Below are positions 1 to 8,464 of a stretch of DNA of 63,970 bases, piece after piece. The DNA is taken from NCBI RefSeq assembly GCF_001556105.1, contig NZ_LSIF01000068.1, forward strand, positions 1-63,970, given 5' to 3'. Below the pieces are notes generated by a model. The model saw only the letters and a program-made list of their open reading frames with translations. It did not search any database and had not been told where the DNA came from. A program made the translations under genes and the position numbers. The stretch's first letter is position 1, and every line of letters begins with the position of its first letter. The stretch is from Pseudoxanthomonas mexicana (GTDB lineage: Bacteria; Pseudomonadota; Gammaproteobacteria; Xanthomonadales; Xanthomonadaceae).

Positions 1-2
1 CC

Positions 3-617
3 CCGCCGCCGCCCGCGCTCCGCATGACCGGCACGTGGAACATCGGCGATTCGCGTGGCGGCGACGCCTATGTACTCATCGACGGTGCCGACGTCACGAT
101 GGCGGGCCACCGCGACGACATCCGCACGGCGCAGCGTCTGCAGCAGGGCAATGCGCCCGTCCTGTGGGTGCGCCAGCAAGGCAAGCAATACGTGGTGCGC
201 GATGCCGCCACGATGCAGCAGATGAAAGCCGCGCATGCGCCCGTCCAGGCACTCGGCGAACAGCAGGGCAAGCTCGGTGAGCAGCAGGGTGCGCTCGGCG
301 AACGTCAGGGCGACCTGGGCATGAAGCAGGGCGAACTGGGCATGAAGATGGCTGCCATCGGCGTCGAACGCGCCTCCGCCTCCATGCGGGGCAACAACAC
401 CGATGAAGCGGCCAGCGATCGCCGCATGAAAGCGCTCGCGGATGAACAGGAAACGCTGGCCCGCCAGCAGGACGTCCTGGCCCGGCAGCAGGAACCGCTC
501 GCACGCCAGCAGGAAGCGCTGGCCCGCAAGCAGATGGCGGCGACCGACAAGCTGCAGCGCGACGTAGACCGCCTGCTGGGCGACGCCATCCGCACCGGCA
601 AGGCACAGCAACTCTGA
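3..617 (+). CDS. 3' fragment of a protein with heptad-repeat tail (5' end outside window)
   Basis: The frame is open to the window edge: codons from base 3 encode PPPPALR ahead of the first Met at 24, so this is probably the C-terminal part of a longer protein and the ATG at 24 is likely internal. Numbered from that Met, residues 1-75 form a compact domain with the segment QQGKQYVVRDAATMQQ, followed by two seven-residue repeat blocks: about five copies of an LGxxQGx unit (77-111) and four to five of LARQQxx (138-171). Both are rich in Gln and predicted helical, so a coiled coil is plausible. From memory this layout resembles the periplasmic tail of xanthomonad M56/BlaR1-like metallopeptidases, but no protease motif lies inside the window, so that identity is tentative. 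Confidence 0.6.
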   Translation, partial: PPPPALRMTGTWNIGDSRGGDAYVLIDGADVTMAGHRDDIRTAQRLQQGNAPVLWVRQQGKQYVVRDAATMQQMKAAHAPVQALGEQQGKLGEQQGALGERQGDLGMKQGELGMKMAAIGVERASASMRGNNTDEAASDRRMKALADEQETLARQQDVLARQQEPLARQQEALARKQMAATDKLQRDVDRLLGDAIRTGKAQQL

Positions 618-631
618 AGGGTAGGGTCGTC

Positions 632-651
632 GCGGACGTACGCGTCCGCGG
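632..651. terminator. Bidirectional hairpin between convergent genes
   Basis: An 8-bp perfect stem (CGCGGACG/CGTCCGCG) closed by a TACG tetraloop lies between the 3' ends of the convergent genes ending at 617 and 660. There is no T-tract on either side, so it is a stable 3' end or weak terminator rather than a textbook intrinsic terminator. Confidence 0.45.
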
Positions 652-659
652 CGTGAGGG

Positions 660-953
660 TCAGGACGCGCCCGCGTCCAGTCCGCTCCACTGCGACCGCG
701 CGATGCGGATGATCGCGCGGACCTGCTCCCGGTCGCGATGGCGGGAGATGGCGATGGCGCCCAACCGCAACGCGTCTGCGCGCAGGTCTTCGCTCACGTC
801 GTAGTGCGCCCCGCTGCGTTTGTCCTGGAAGGCGCGGCGCGGCATCCCGAGTCGTGCGGCCATCGCATGCAGTTCGCCCAGCGTATCGGCCATCAGGTGC
901 GCCCAGCGACGGCCGCGCCACACGGTGATCGCGTCGTCCACGTAGACGCTCAT
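660..953 (-). CDS. DUF4031 domain-containing protein
   Basis: A 97-residue protein almost wholly occupied by a DUF4031 domain: it opens MSVYVDDA, then WRGRRWAHLMADTLGELHA, LGMPRRAFQ and HYDVSEDLRADALRLGA, the conserved blocks of the family. Function is unknown. Its ATG (953-951) overlaps the stop codon of the upstream DUF3037 gene in an ATGA arrangement, so the two are translationally coupled and belong to one operon with the HipA-like gene further upstream. The conserved Asp/His/Arg-rich pattern could suit a small nucleotide- or metal-binding protein, but that is conjecture. Confidence 0.85.
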   Translation of the reverse strand: MSVYVDDAITVWRGRRWAHLMADTLGELHAMAARLGMPRRAFQDKRSGAHYDVSEDLRADALRLGAIAISRHRDREQVRAIIRIARSQWSGLDAGAS

Positions 954-1357
954 CGCGGCACGGTGGCCTTCGGCGGCCGCACCATGCGGTCCATCAGGTG
1001 TTCCAGCGTCGCCGGCAGGTTGCCGCAGCGGCCCATGTGCACCGGCGAGGTCTGGATGATGGAACTGCGCTTGGCGGTGAGCCAGTGGAAACGCGCGCGT
1101 GCCGGCAGCAGCCCGATCGGCGCGGCCGTTTCACCGCCGCGGCAGATCGCCGGAATCGTATCGAGGTGGCGGCGCAGGGATTCGACATCGAGCGTGGGAT
1201 CGAGCGTACGCAGGCGTGCCTCGTCCAGTTCGATGCGTGCTTCCAGGAAGCCCGCGCGCTCGCACGACAGGATGATGCCGACGTTGGCGAATTCCTCGCG
1301 TTCCACGCGTGGTACCACCCGGATCACCGCGTAGTCGTAGGTGTCAGCCGTGTGCAC
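950..1357 (-). CDS. DUF3037 domain-containing protein
   Basis: A 135-residue DUF3037 protein with the family hallmark YDYAVIRVVPRVEREEF followed by NVGIIL near the N-terminus. I place the start at the GTG at 1357-1355: it has a strong Shine-Dalgarno (AGGAGG) seven bases upstream and leaves only the short natural lead before YDYAV, while the upstream ATG at 1441 would add an arginine-rich stretch that is just the HipA-like gene read out of frame. The gene overlaps the end of the HipA-like CDS by 14 bp, and its stop overlaps the DUF4031 start. DUF3037 genes commonly sit beside HipA-like kinase genes; no biochemical role is known to me. Confidence 0.85.
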   Translation of the reverse strand: MHTADTYDYAVIRVVPRVEREEFANVGIILSCERAGFLEARIELDEARLRTLDPTLDVESLRRHLDTIPAICRGGETAAPIGLLPARARFHWLTAKRSSIIQTSPVHMGRCGNLPATLEHLMDRMVRPPKATVPR

Positions 1358-2117
1358 GGATCGCCTCCTGCACGAAGGCTTCGCGCTGCGCCACGCGCTG
1401 CGTGAGGTAGGCCACGTAGGCCGCGCGCTGCGCGGCGGCATCGCCGAACGCGTCCGGACCCTGCAGCCAGGCGTCCGGCACGTCGGCGACGATGGCGGCG
1501 ATCACGTCGGCGGACAGGCGCGCCGCGAGGTCCGCATCGACGTCGGCCACGCGAGAGGCCCAGCGCAGCAGCACGTGGTCGCGGATCAGCGGGAACGGCT
1601 TGCCCGCCCCGGACACATCGCCTTCCCAGCCATGGTGGAAGTACAGCGACGCGCCGTGGTCGATCAGGTACAGGCGGCGGTGCCACATCAGCAGGTTGGT
1701 GTTGCGTGCGGTGCGGTCGACGTTGCTGACGAAGGCGTCGAACCAGACGATGCGCGAGGCGAGGTCGGCGTCCGGCTGCTCGGCGACGGGATCGAAGTTC
1801 ACCGCACCAGGCAGGTAATCCATCGCCAGGTTGAGTCCGGCGCTGGCCTTGATCAGGTCCTGGATCTCCGGATCGCCTTCGGTGCGGGCGAGGTCGGCAT
1901 CCAGTTCCATCAATGCCAGGTCGGGCATCGGCAGGTTCAAGGCCTTCGCAAGTCCGCCGGAGACCAGCTCGGCGACCAGCGCCTTCGGGCCCTGTCCAGC
2001 ACCGCGGAACTTGAGGACATACAGGCCATCGTCATCGGCCTCGACCACGGCCGGCATCGAACCGCCTTCGCGCAGGGGAGTGACGTAGCGGGTGGCAATG
2101 CGGAGGGGAAGCGTCAT
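1344..2117 (-). CDS. HipA-like kinase domain protein (stand-alone)
   Basis: A 257-residue protein of the short HipA-like (HipA_2) kinase family. Visible kinase-like elements are YVLKF with a candidate ATP-binding Lys36, a catalytic-loop signature NVDRTARNTN (Asp134, Arg135, Asn139) and LIDHG (Asp153) in the position of the metal-binding DFG motif. It is much shorter than classical HipA toxins (about 440 residues), lacks their N-terminal subdomain, and there is no HipB-type HTH antitoxin next to it. It is the first gene of a three-gene overlapping operon with DUF3037 and DUF4031. Ser/Thr kinase activity is inferred from the motifs; the substrate is unknown. Confidence 0.82.
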   Translation of the reverse strand: MTLPLRIATRYVTPLREGGSMPAVVEADDDGLYVLKFRGAGQGPKALVAELVSGGLAKALNLPMPDLALMELDADLARTEGDPEIQDLIKASAGLNLAMDYLPGAVNFDPVAEQPDADLASRIVWFDAFVSNVDRTARNTNLLMWHRRLYLIDHGASLYFHHGWEGDVSGAGKPFPLIRDHVLLRWASRVADVDADLAARLSADVIAAIVADVPDAWLQGPDAFGDAAAQRAAYVAYLTQRVAQREAFVQEAIRAHG

Positions 2118-2151
2118 CAGGCCATCAGGATACCGCGACCGGGCTGCTCAC

Positions 2152-3204
2152 TCAGGTGGAGCGGGACACACCCATGCGCCGCAACGCCAGGAAGACCACC
2201 ACGCTCGATGCCACGCCCAGCAGCAGCGCGAAGGCCAGGCCGTGCGTGCTGTTCGCGAACGGCAGCCCGGGCAGGTTCATGCCGAACAGGCCGGCGACCA
2301 GGCTGGGTGGCAGCAGCAGGGCGGTGACCATCGACAGCACGTACAGATGCCGGTTGGTGCGTTCGGCGAGCTTCGCCGCGACTTCGTCCTGCAGCAGGCG
2401 TGCGCGCTCCTGCAGGGTGCCGACATCGCCGTCGAGATCGTCGAAGCGCTGGGTGAGGCGCGCGACCGCGGGGAGCAGTTCGTGCTCGGTGTCGGCCGGA
2501 TGGCGTTGCTCGAACTGCTTGAGCACGCGCCGCATCGCGGTGAGCGGGCGATGCAGGCGCACGGTCTGGTGGCGCAGCTGCGCCAGGTCGCGTCGTTCCT
2601 CGCCGATGCTGTCGGCCAGTACCCGGTCCTCGATGCGGTCCAGACGCACCGACAGGCCGTCGCTGCTGCGTTCGACGGTATCGGCGAACCGGCCGGCGAT
2701 GACTTCCAGCATGCGCACCGGCGAATCCACGAGCGTGCCGGCGCCGACGGCACGTCGCGCGGCTTCGACCGAACGCAGCGCCTGCCGGCGTGCGGTGACC
2801 AGCAGGTCGGGCGTCAGTGCGAAATGCAGCCAGCCGATGCCGTCATCGCCGCGCAGCTGGCCTTCGGCCGCCAGGTCGACACCGCGCTGGTGCGCCCAGT
2901 CGACGAACACGCCATGCACGGCCTCGTCCTCCAGTTGCAGGTTGACGTGCGAATCCGGCGACAGCAGCGTGGCGCGTGCGTCGTCGGGAATCGGCAGCTT
3001 CGCCATCACCTGCGCGCTGCGGGCATCGCTGAGGTCCACGTGCAGCCAGTGCCAGTGCCCGGCGACGTCCACGGCGTCGATGCCGCACTGCGCGGCGTCC
3101 AGGACCTGCGCGCGGCCCGCCGTGTCGAACCGGTACAGCCACAGTGCGCCGGGCAGGCCGGCGAACGGCGACGTGGGCACTTCGGGTTCGACAGGCAGAG
3201 CCAT
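2152..3204 (-). CDS. zntB: CorA/ZntB-family metal transporter
   Basis: A 350-residue CorA-superfamily protein: a long cytoplasmic N-terminal domain, a coiled-coil-like helix (about 180-285) and two C-terminal membrane helices (about 288-307 and 322-343). The signature GMN sits at 308-310 at the end of the first helix, followed by LPGLPF, a loop more like ZntB than CorA. ZntB proteins are pentameric inner-membrane transporters of Zn2+ and related cations; direction and selectivity cannot be read here. The gene begins 34 bp upstream of the HipA-like operon on the same strand and may be cotranscribed. Confidence 0.85.
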   Translation of the reverse strand: MALPVEPEVPTSPFAGLPGALWLYRFDTAGRAQVLDAAQCGIDAVDVAGHWHWLHVDLSDARSAQVMAKLPIPDDARATLLSPDSHVNLQLEDEAVHGVFVDWAHQRGVDLAAEGQLRGDDGIGWLHFALTPDLLVTARRQALRSVEAARRAVGAGTLVDSPVRMLEVIAGRFADTVERSSDGLSVRLDRIEDRVLADSIGEERRDLAQLRHQTVRLHRPLTAMRRVLKQFEQRHPADTEHELLPAVARLTQRFDDLDGDVGTLQERARLLQDEVAAKLAERTNRHLYVLSMVTALLLPPSLVAGLFGMNLPGLPFANSTHGLAFALLLGVASSVVVFLALRRMGVSRST

Positions 3205-3295
3205 GTGTTGCAGCCGTGCGGCAACCGCAAGACGGTAGGGTGACGGTCAGGCTACCGCCGTCATGTGCCGGTCTCGTGACAGGCGAAGCGGCCGG

Positions 3296-3763
3296 TTAGC
3301 CAGCCGGTTGCGCTTCCGCGCCGCCCCGCTGCAGCGGATCCGGCAATGACTCGCCGTTGGGCGTGAAGGCCAGCGACACCGAATTCAGGCAGTGGCGTTC
3401 GCCGGTGGGCGGCGGGCCGTCGGGAAAGACATGGCCCAGGTGCGAGTGGCAGCGCGCGCAGACGATTTCGGTACGGACCATGCCGTAGCTGCCGTCGCGG
3501 ATGCGGCCGACGTGCGTGTCATCGACCGGCTGGAAGAAACTCGGCCAACCGGTACCGGAATCGAACTTCGCACTGGAGCGGAACAGCGGCAGCCCGCACA
3601 GCCGGCAGGTGTAGACACCGTCGGTCTTGTTGTCGAGGAACACGCCGCAGAAGGGCGCCTCGGTGCCATGCTGCAGCAGCACGCGGCGTTCCTCGTCGCT
3701 CAGCCCCGCAACCAGGGTGTCGCGCTGCGCGTCGGTGGGCGGGGTCAGGTCGAAGGCCGTCAT
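3296..3763 (-). CDS. msrB: Peptide-methionine (R)-S-oxide reductase MsrB
   Basis: A 155-residue MsrB that reduces methionine-R-sulfoxide in proteins. All landmarks are present: paired zinc-binding cysteines C53-x2-C56 and C102-x2-C105, [18 protein letters not shown], and the catalytic cysteine in RHCLNSVSL (Cys125). There is no signal peptide, so it should be cytoplasmic. It stands alone and diverges from the secreted-protein gene that starts at 3862; the roughly 100 bp between them must hold both promoters. Confidence 0.96.
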   Translation of the reverse strand: MTAFDLTPPTDAQRDTLVAGLSDEERRVLLQHGTEAPFCGVFLDNKTDGVYTCRLCGLPLFRSSAKFDSGTGWPSFFQPVDDTHVGRIRDGSYGMVRTEIVCARCHSHLGHVFPDGPPPTGERHCLNSVSLAFTPNGESLPDPLQRGGAEAQPAG

Positions 3764-3861
3764 GGGGAACTCCGTGGTGGATGCAGGACAGAGATGGTGC
3801 CGGGCGCACCGGATCGCAAGCGTGGACTATGATCCCTGCTCATTCACGCGCCGAGGCACGG

Positions 3862-4677
3862 ATGCGCCCGATTCCCACGTTCATCCTCATGATGATCGCC
3901 ACGCCGGTGGCATCCGCACAATCTCCCGCGGTACCGGCACCGGTGTGCCTGGACGCGCGCCAGGTCGCGGAGTTGCAGCAGGCCTCGCCACGGCAACTGG
4001 CGGCACTGGACCGCAGCGGCCAGCGCTTCCGCATCGACCTGGGCGAGGACTGCCCGGGCAGCGCGGGCGCAAAGGCGCAGTTGCTTGCCCGCGGAGGGCG
4101 TGTCTGCGGCCACGCGGACGAAGCCGTTCGCATCGGAGCGGCTACCTGTCCGATCATCGGTGTGGCGCCGGTCGGCGCGCGCGACTACGCGACGCTGGCG
4201 CGTGCGGCTGCCTCCCTCGCCAACGAAACCGGCCCAACGACGCTGGACGCCGTCGAGGTACGTGGCGAACGGCGTCGCGGGTTCGGAGGGTCGTCCAGCT
4301 ACTGCTTCGACACGCGCTACCTGCGCTCGTGGTCGGAAGACGGCAAGGGCATGCTGGTGGAAGTGGCGCCGAAGCGGTCCGGCGGCCATCGCTACTACCG
4401 CGTCGAGCTGCCGCAGAGCTGCCCCGACCTCAACGCCGCGCCGGCGATCAGCTTCCGCTCGGGGGTCGGCATCAGCCTGATCTGCGGCAATCCCGGCGAC
4501 CGCGTCGTGGCCGAGGGACAGGGCGAAAGCGTGGCGTTCGGAGTGGTCAATCCGGTGTTCCCGATCAGCGACGACGTGCGCCAGTCGCGCTTCCGGGCCG
4601 GCATGCGTTTCCAGTGCACGGTCTCGGCGGTGTATCCGCACGAATCGGAAGACGGAAACGGACAGGCCCCGCGTTGA
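3862..4677 (+). CDS. Secreted protein of unknown function (DUF6491-like C-terminal half)
   Basis: A 271-residue protein with a cleavable-looking signal peptide (MRPIPTFILMMIATPVASAQ), so periplasmic or surface-exposed. I chose this ATG because it directly precedes the signal sequence; the frame opens earlier but that extension lacks secretion features. There are several cysteines (CLD, EDCPG, GRVCGH, ATCP, SYCFD, QSCPD, LICG, QCT), consistent with disulfides. The second half (SYCFDTRYL, HRYYRVELPQSCPDL, ISFRSG, LICGNPGDRV) resembles what I remember of the DUF6491 family. The first half is unrecognised. Confidence 0.7.
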   Translation: MRPIPTFILMMIATPVASAQSPAVPAPVCLDARQVAELQQASPRQLAALDRSGQRFRIDLGEDCPGSAGAKAQLLARGGRVCGHADEAVRIGAATCPIIGVAPVGARDYATLARAAASLANETGPTTLDAVEVRGERRRGFGGSSSYCFDTRYLRSWSEDGKGMLVEVAPKRSGGHRYYRVELPQSCPDLNAAPAISFRSGVGISLICGNPGDRVVAEGQGESVAFGVVNPVFPISDDVRQSRFRAGMRFQCTVSAVYPHESEDGNGQAPR

Positions 4678-4687
4678 GCGGGGCCTG
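4663..4687. terminator. Hairpin overlapping a stop codon, convergent junction
   Basis: A 10-bp perfect stem (CAGGCCCCGC/GCGGGGCCTG) with a five-base loop that contains the TGA stop of the gene ending at 4677. It lies between that gene and the convergent DUF3016 gene ending at 4711. There is no U-tract, so it is probably a bidirectional 3'-end structure. Confidence 0.45.
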
Positions 4688-4710
4688 CGTAGTGGAGCGA
4701 TCTCGCGTAC

Positions 4711-5283
4711 TCAGGGCGCCGACGTCAGCGCCTGGCTGTCGCGGAACTCCTTGCGCAGCCAGTCATCCACCAGGCGCTTCTCGTAGCGCAGGCTGTCGTT
4801 GCTGCTGAGATTGGAGCCCATCAGGAAGCCGTGGTCGACCAGCTTGCGTTCGCCTTCGGCGACCACGCTGCCATCCGCGCCTTTCAGGCTGAAGGTGAGC
4901 GTCATGCGCGGCGGATAGAGATCCTTGACCACGCGGATGTCGTTCATGCCGATGCGCGCCGTCGGTTCGTAACGGCCCGCTCGGTCGATGTCGGAAATGG
5001 TGATGGCCAGGGTCTGGCCGCGGGCGAGATGCTGGCCCGCCTCATCGCGCAGATAAGTGGCCAGCTGCGTGACCCACGTGCCGCGCGCGGATTCCCAGCG
5101 GTTGCCGCTGTACCTGATCTCGCTGAACTGCGCCGGGTCGGTCCAGCTGACGCTGACGGCACCGCCACCGGCGGGCACGCTGCGCGGCAGGTCGGGATCG
5201 GTGACGTTCGTCGGGCGGGCGCCGGCGGGCACGGCGACAGCCAGCGCGACGAGGGCGGTAAGCAACAGGGCAGGCGCCTTCAT
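4711..5283 (-). CDS. DUF3016 domain-containing exported protein
   Basis: A 190-residue protein beginning with a signal peptide (MKAPALLLTALVALAVAVPA GARP), then DUF3016 blocks VSWTDPAQFSEIRYS, RGQTLAITISDIDRAG, MNDIRVVKDLYPPRMTL and a C-terminal LRYEKRLVDDWLRKEF. The start is fixed by a good ribosome site (GGAGG) eight bases before the ATG at 5283; the frame continues upstream but that extension is the AraC gene read out of frame. It should act in the periplasm. The function of DUF3016 is not known to me. Confidence 0.87.
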   Translation of the reverse strand: MKAPALLLTALVALAVAVPAGARPTNVTDPDLPRSVPAGGGAVSVSWTDPAQFSEIRYSGNRWESARGTWVTQLATYLRDEAGQHLARGQTLAITISDIDRAGRYEPTARIGMNDIRVVKDLYPPRMTLTFSLKGADGSVVAEGERKLVDHGFLMGSNLSSNDSLRYEKRLVDDWLRKEFRDSQALTSAP

Positions 5284-5390
5284 GGCGGATCCTCCAAGGA
5301 TGTGACACGAAGTGTGCGCCCGCCACCGGGACCAGACAACCTGATGACGACGTGCCGTCGTGAGGCGTTCAGTCCCTGTTTCCAGACCGT

Positions 5391-6299
5391 TCAGAGGTTG
5401 CGCAGGCGCTCCACGTCGCGAACGGGTGGTGCGCCGAACATGCGGCTGTATTCGCGGCTGAACTGCGAGGGACTTTCGTAGCCCACCCGATGGCCGGCGC
5501 TGGCGGCATCCAGCACTTCGCTGAGCATCAGCCGCCGGGCCTCCTGCAGGCGCAGCTGCTTCTGGTACTGCAGCGGGCTCATCGCGGTGACCGCCTTGAA
5601 GTGGTGGTGCAGCGCCGAGGCGCTCATGTGCACCTCGCGGGCGATGTGGTCGATGCGCAGCGGCTTGGCGTAGTGCTCGCGGAGCCAGTGGATCGCTTTC
5701 GCCACGCGCTGGCCCTGGCTGTCGGCGATGCCGATGTGGCGCAGCATCGCGCCCTGCGGGCTGCACAGCACGCGGTAGAGGATCTCGCGCTCGACCAGCG
5801 GCGCCAGCAGCGGGATGTCGCGCGGCGTGTCGAGCAGTTTCACCAGCCGGATCGCCGCATCCAGCATCTCCACGCTGCTGGGTTGCAGGAACAGGCCGCG
5901 CGACGGCGGCGGCAGCGGCGCCTTCGCCGACTCGGCCTCGGTGACCATCTCGGCGATGGTGGCGGCGGACAGCTTCAGGATCAGGCACAGGTAGGGCGCC
6001 TCGACGGAGGCCTCGGTGACCTGGCCGGTCACCGGCAGGTCGACCGAGGCCACCACGAAGCGGCTGGCGTCGTACTCGTAGACCTCGTCGGCGAGGATGG
6101 CGCGCTTGGCGCCTTGCACGATCAGGCACAGCGCCGCCTCCTGCACGCCACGCATGGGCAGTTCCATCGGCGCACTCAGCCGCGAGAAGTTCAGGGCCGG
6201 GATCGCGGTGGTGTGGAAACCGTCCTTGCCGGTGGATCGTTCAATCAGTCCGGCCAGTTCGCGGACGCGGGCATCGAGAGGGGAATGGGAGTCGGGCAT
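5391..6299 (-). CDS. AraC-family transcriptional regulator
   Basis: A 302-residue regulator with an AraC-N type cupin-like sensing domain (about 20-190, including [20 protein letters not shown]) and a C-terminal pair of helix-turn-helix motifs (about 195-295, with [20 protein letters not shown] and the second-HTH signature [18 protein letters not shown]). It is divergent from an SDR gene at 6497 with about 200 bp between, the usual arrangement of a local activator with its target. The SDR and aldo/keto reductase downstream are therefore the likely regulon; the effector cannot be read from sequence. Confidence 0.92.
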   Translation of the reverse strand: MPDSHSPLDARVRELAGLIERSTGKDGFHTTAIPALNFSRLSAPMELPMRGVQEAALCLIVQGAKRAILADEVYEYDASRFVVASVDLPVTGQVTEASVEAPYLCLILKLSAATIAEMVTEAESAKAPLPPPSRGLFLQPSSVEMLDAAIRLVKLLDTPRDIPLLAPLVEREILYRVLCSPQGAMLRHIGIADSQGQRVAKAIHWLREHYAKPLRIDHIAREVHMSASALHHHFKAVTAMSPLQYQKQLRLQEARRLMLSEVLDAASAGHRVGYESPSQFSREYSRMFGAPPVRDVERLRNL

Positions 6300-6496
6300 G
6301 GAAGGGCCTGCGGTGCCGGCGTGTGGACTGGAAGCGAGTCTACGCAGCGGGTGAGTGGATGGAACCGTCTGTGGCCGGGCTGCGCAGGATCAGGCAAGGA
6401 TTGCGGAGGAACCGGATATCGACGCCACGGCGGCGGCGCCCAGACTGCGCCCCGTCCCGGCACAGCCCGTGCCGAGTTCCCCCAACGAGGTGCCCC

Positions 6497-7231
6497 ATGT
6501 CCGGAATCGAAGGAAAAGTCATCGCCATCACCGGCGCCAGCAGCGGCATCGGCGAGGCCGCCGCGCGCGAACTCGCCCGTCGCGGCGCGAAGGTCGTGCT
6601 GGGCGCGCGGCGCACCGATCGGCTCGAACAGCTGGTCGCCGAGATCGAAGCCGGCGGCGGCACCGCCCGACAGCGTGCCCTCGACGTCACCCGCCTCGAC
6701 GACGTGCAGGCGTTCGTCGACTTCGCACGCAGTGAATTCGGCCGGCTCGACGTCATCGTCAACAACGCCGGCGTGATGCCGCTGTCGCCGCTGGCCGCGC
6801 TGAAGATCGACGAATGGAACGCGATGGTCGACGTCAACATCCGCGGCGTGCTGCACGGCATTGCGGCCGCATTGCCGGTGATGCAGGCGCAGGGGGGCGG
6901 ACAGGTCATCAACGTGTCCTCCATCGGCGGCCATGCCGTCTATCCCACCGCGGCGGTCTATTGCGCCACCAAATACGCGGTGATCGCGATCTCCGAAGGG
7001 CTGCGCCAGGAGCACCAGGACATCCGCGTCACCGTCATCTCGCCCGGCGTGACCACCAGCGAGCTGGCCAGCACCATCACCGATCCCGAGGCGAAGGCCG
7101 GCATGGCGCAGTTCCGCCAGACGGCCATTCCGGCCGAGGCGATCGCGCGCGCGATGGCTTACGCGATCGAGCAGCCCGGCGATGTCGACGTCAGCGAGAT
7201 CATCGTGCGTCCTGCCGCCAGCGCGTACTGA
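6497..7231 (+). CDS. SDR-family NAD(P)-dependent oxidoreductase
   Basis: A 244-residue classical short-chain dehydrogenase/reductase. It has the Rossmann glycine motif TGASSGIG (12-19), NNAG (89-92), a catalytic Ser in NVSS (about 142) and YCATK (Tyr155, Lys159). The Arg pair at GARRTDR after the second beta strand favours NADP(H). I start at the ATG at 6497 because [15 protein letters not shown] is the expected N-terminus; the frame extends upstream into the intergenic region. It is likely controlled by the divergent AraC protein and is followed by an aldo/keto reductase. The substrate is unknown. Confidence 0.93.
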   Translation: MSGIEGKVIAITGASSGIGEAAARELARRGAKVVLGARRTDRLEQLVAEIEAGGGTARQRALDVTRLDDVQAFVDFARSEFGRLDVIVNNAGVMPLSPLAALKIDEWNAMVDVNIRGVLHGIAAALPVMQAQGGGQVINVSSIGGHAVYPTAAVYCATKYAVIAISEGLRQEHQDIRVTVISPGVTTSELASTITDPEAKAGMAQFRQTAIPAEAIARAMAYAIEQPGDVDVSEIIVRPAASAY

Positions 7232-7330
7232 TCGTTCCATCGGCCGGCAACGAAGTTTTCCATCGCCGGGGTTGCCGTTGCGGCGGCGGGGGAGTGCAAT
7301 GTCGCACTCCCCGCTTCAGGAACACCCTCC

Positions 7331-8365
7331 ATGGAATACCGCTACCTCGGCGCCTCCGGCTTCCGCGTGCCCGTCCTCTCCTTCGGCACCGGCACGTTCG
7401 GCGGGCAGGGCGCGCTGTTCAGCGCGTGGGGCAGCACCGACGTGGCGGAGGCGCGCCGGCTGGTCGACGTCTGCCTCGATGCCGGCCTGAACATGTTCGA
7501 CAGCGCCGATGTCTACTCGAAGGGTGCGGCCGAGGAAATCCTCGGCGAAGCCATCAAGGGCAAGCCGCGCGATGCGCTGATCATTTCCACCAAGGCCACC
7601 TTCCGTTTCGGCGACGGCGAGAACCAGGTCGGCTCCTCGCGCCATCACCTGATAAACGCCGTCGATGCCGCGCTCAAGCGGCTGGGCACCGACTACATCG
7701 ACCTGTTCCAGTTGCACGGTTTCGATGCACGCCCGCCGGTGGAGGAAGTGCTGTCCACGCTCGATACGCTGGTGAAGGCCGGCAAGATCCGTTACCTGGG
7801 CGTCTCCAATTTCTCCGGTTGGCACCTGATGAAGTCGCTCGCCGCCGCCGACCGCCACGGCTGGACGCGCTACGTGGCGCACCAGGCGTACTACTCGCTG
7901 GTCGGCCGCGACTACGAACACGAACTGATGCCGCTGGCGGCCGACCAAGGTGTCGGTGCGGTGGTGTGGAGTCCGCTGGGCTGGGGCCGCCTGACCGGCA
8001 AGATCCGTCGTGGCCAGCCGCTGCCGGAAACCAGCCGCCTGCAATCGCAGACCGCGCAGGACGCCGGCCCGCAGGTCGACCTCGAGTATCTGTACGACGT
8101 GGTCGACGCGCTCGATGAAGTCGCGCAGGAGACCGGCAAGTCGATTCCGCAGATCGCGTTGAACTGGCTGTTGCAGCGGCCCACGGTCAGCAGCGTGGTG
8201 ATCGGTGCGCGCAACGAGGAACAGCTGAAGCAGAACCTTGGCGCGGTCGGCTGGAACCTGACGGCAGAACAGGTCGCGAAGCTCGACGCCGCCAGCCAGC
8301 GTCCCAAGCCGTACCCGTACTGGCACCAGGCCGGCTTCGCCTACCGCAATCCCACGCCGGTCTGA
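7331..8365 (+). CDS. Aldo/keto reductase
   Basis: A 344-residue TIM-barrel oxidoreductase of the AKR superfamily. The catalytic tetrad is visible: Asp57 and Tyr62 in FDSADVYSKG, Lys88 in STKAT, and His129 in LFQLHG. The C-terminal cofactor segment includes SVVIGARNEEQLKQN, typical of NADPH-binding AKRs of the voltage-gated-channel-beta-subunit-like group. It has a moderate ribosome site (AGGA) and follows the SDR by about 100 bp, so the two may be coexpressed. The physiological carbonyl substrate is unknown. Confidence 0.93.
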   Translation: MEYRYLGASGFRVPVLSFGTGTFGGQGALFSAWGSTDVAEARRLVDVCLDAGLNMFDSADVYSKGAAEEILGEAIKGKPRDALIISTKATFRFGDGENQVGSSRHHLINAVDAALKRLGTDYIDLFQLHGFDARPPVEEVLSTLDTLVKAGKIRYLGVSNFSGWHLMKSLAAADRHGWTRYVAHQAYYSLVGRDYEHELMPLAADQGVGAVVWSPLGWGRLTGKIRRGQPLPETSRLQSQTAQDAGPQVDLEYLYDVVDALDEVAQETGKSIPQIALNWLLQRPTVSSVVIGARNEEQLKQNLGAVGWNLTAEQVAKLDAASQRPKPYPYWHQAGFAYRNPTPV

Positions 8366-8377
8366 CGGCGCAGGGGC

Positions 8378-8402
8378 AGGGCGGGAAGACCCGTCCTGTT
8401 TC
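8378..8402 (+). terminator. Probable intrinsic terminator after aldo/keto reductase
   Basis: An 8-bp stem AGGGCGGG/CCCGTCCT (one G-T wobble) with an AAGA loop, followed by GTTTCGTCTTG. The T-tract is short, so termination may be partial. Confidence 0.5.
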
Positions 8403-8464
8403 GTCTTGAAGCCTTGCGCGGCCTGCTAGAGTCGCGCGGGCCCGTTTCCGTCCCCGGAGTTCCG

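Noticed and set aside
1344..2117. HipBA toxin-antitoxin module
   Set aside because: No HTH antitoxin gene is adjacent and the kinase is the short stand-alone type; toxicity cannot be claimed.
4711..6129. One long protein covering DUF3016 and part of the AraC gene
   Set aside because: The N-terminal portion is an Arg-rich shadow of the AraC regulator; a ribosome site and signal peptide mark the DUF3016 start at 5283.
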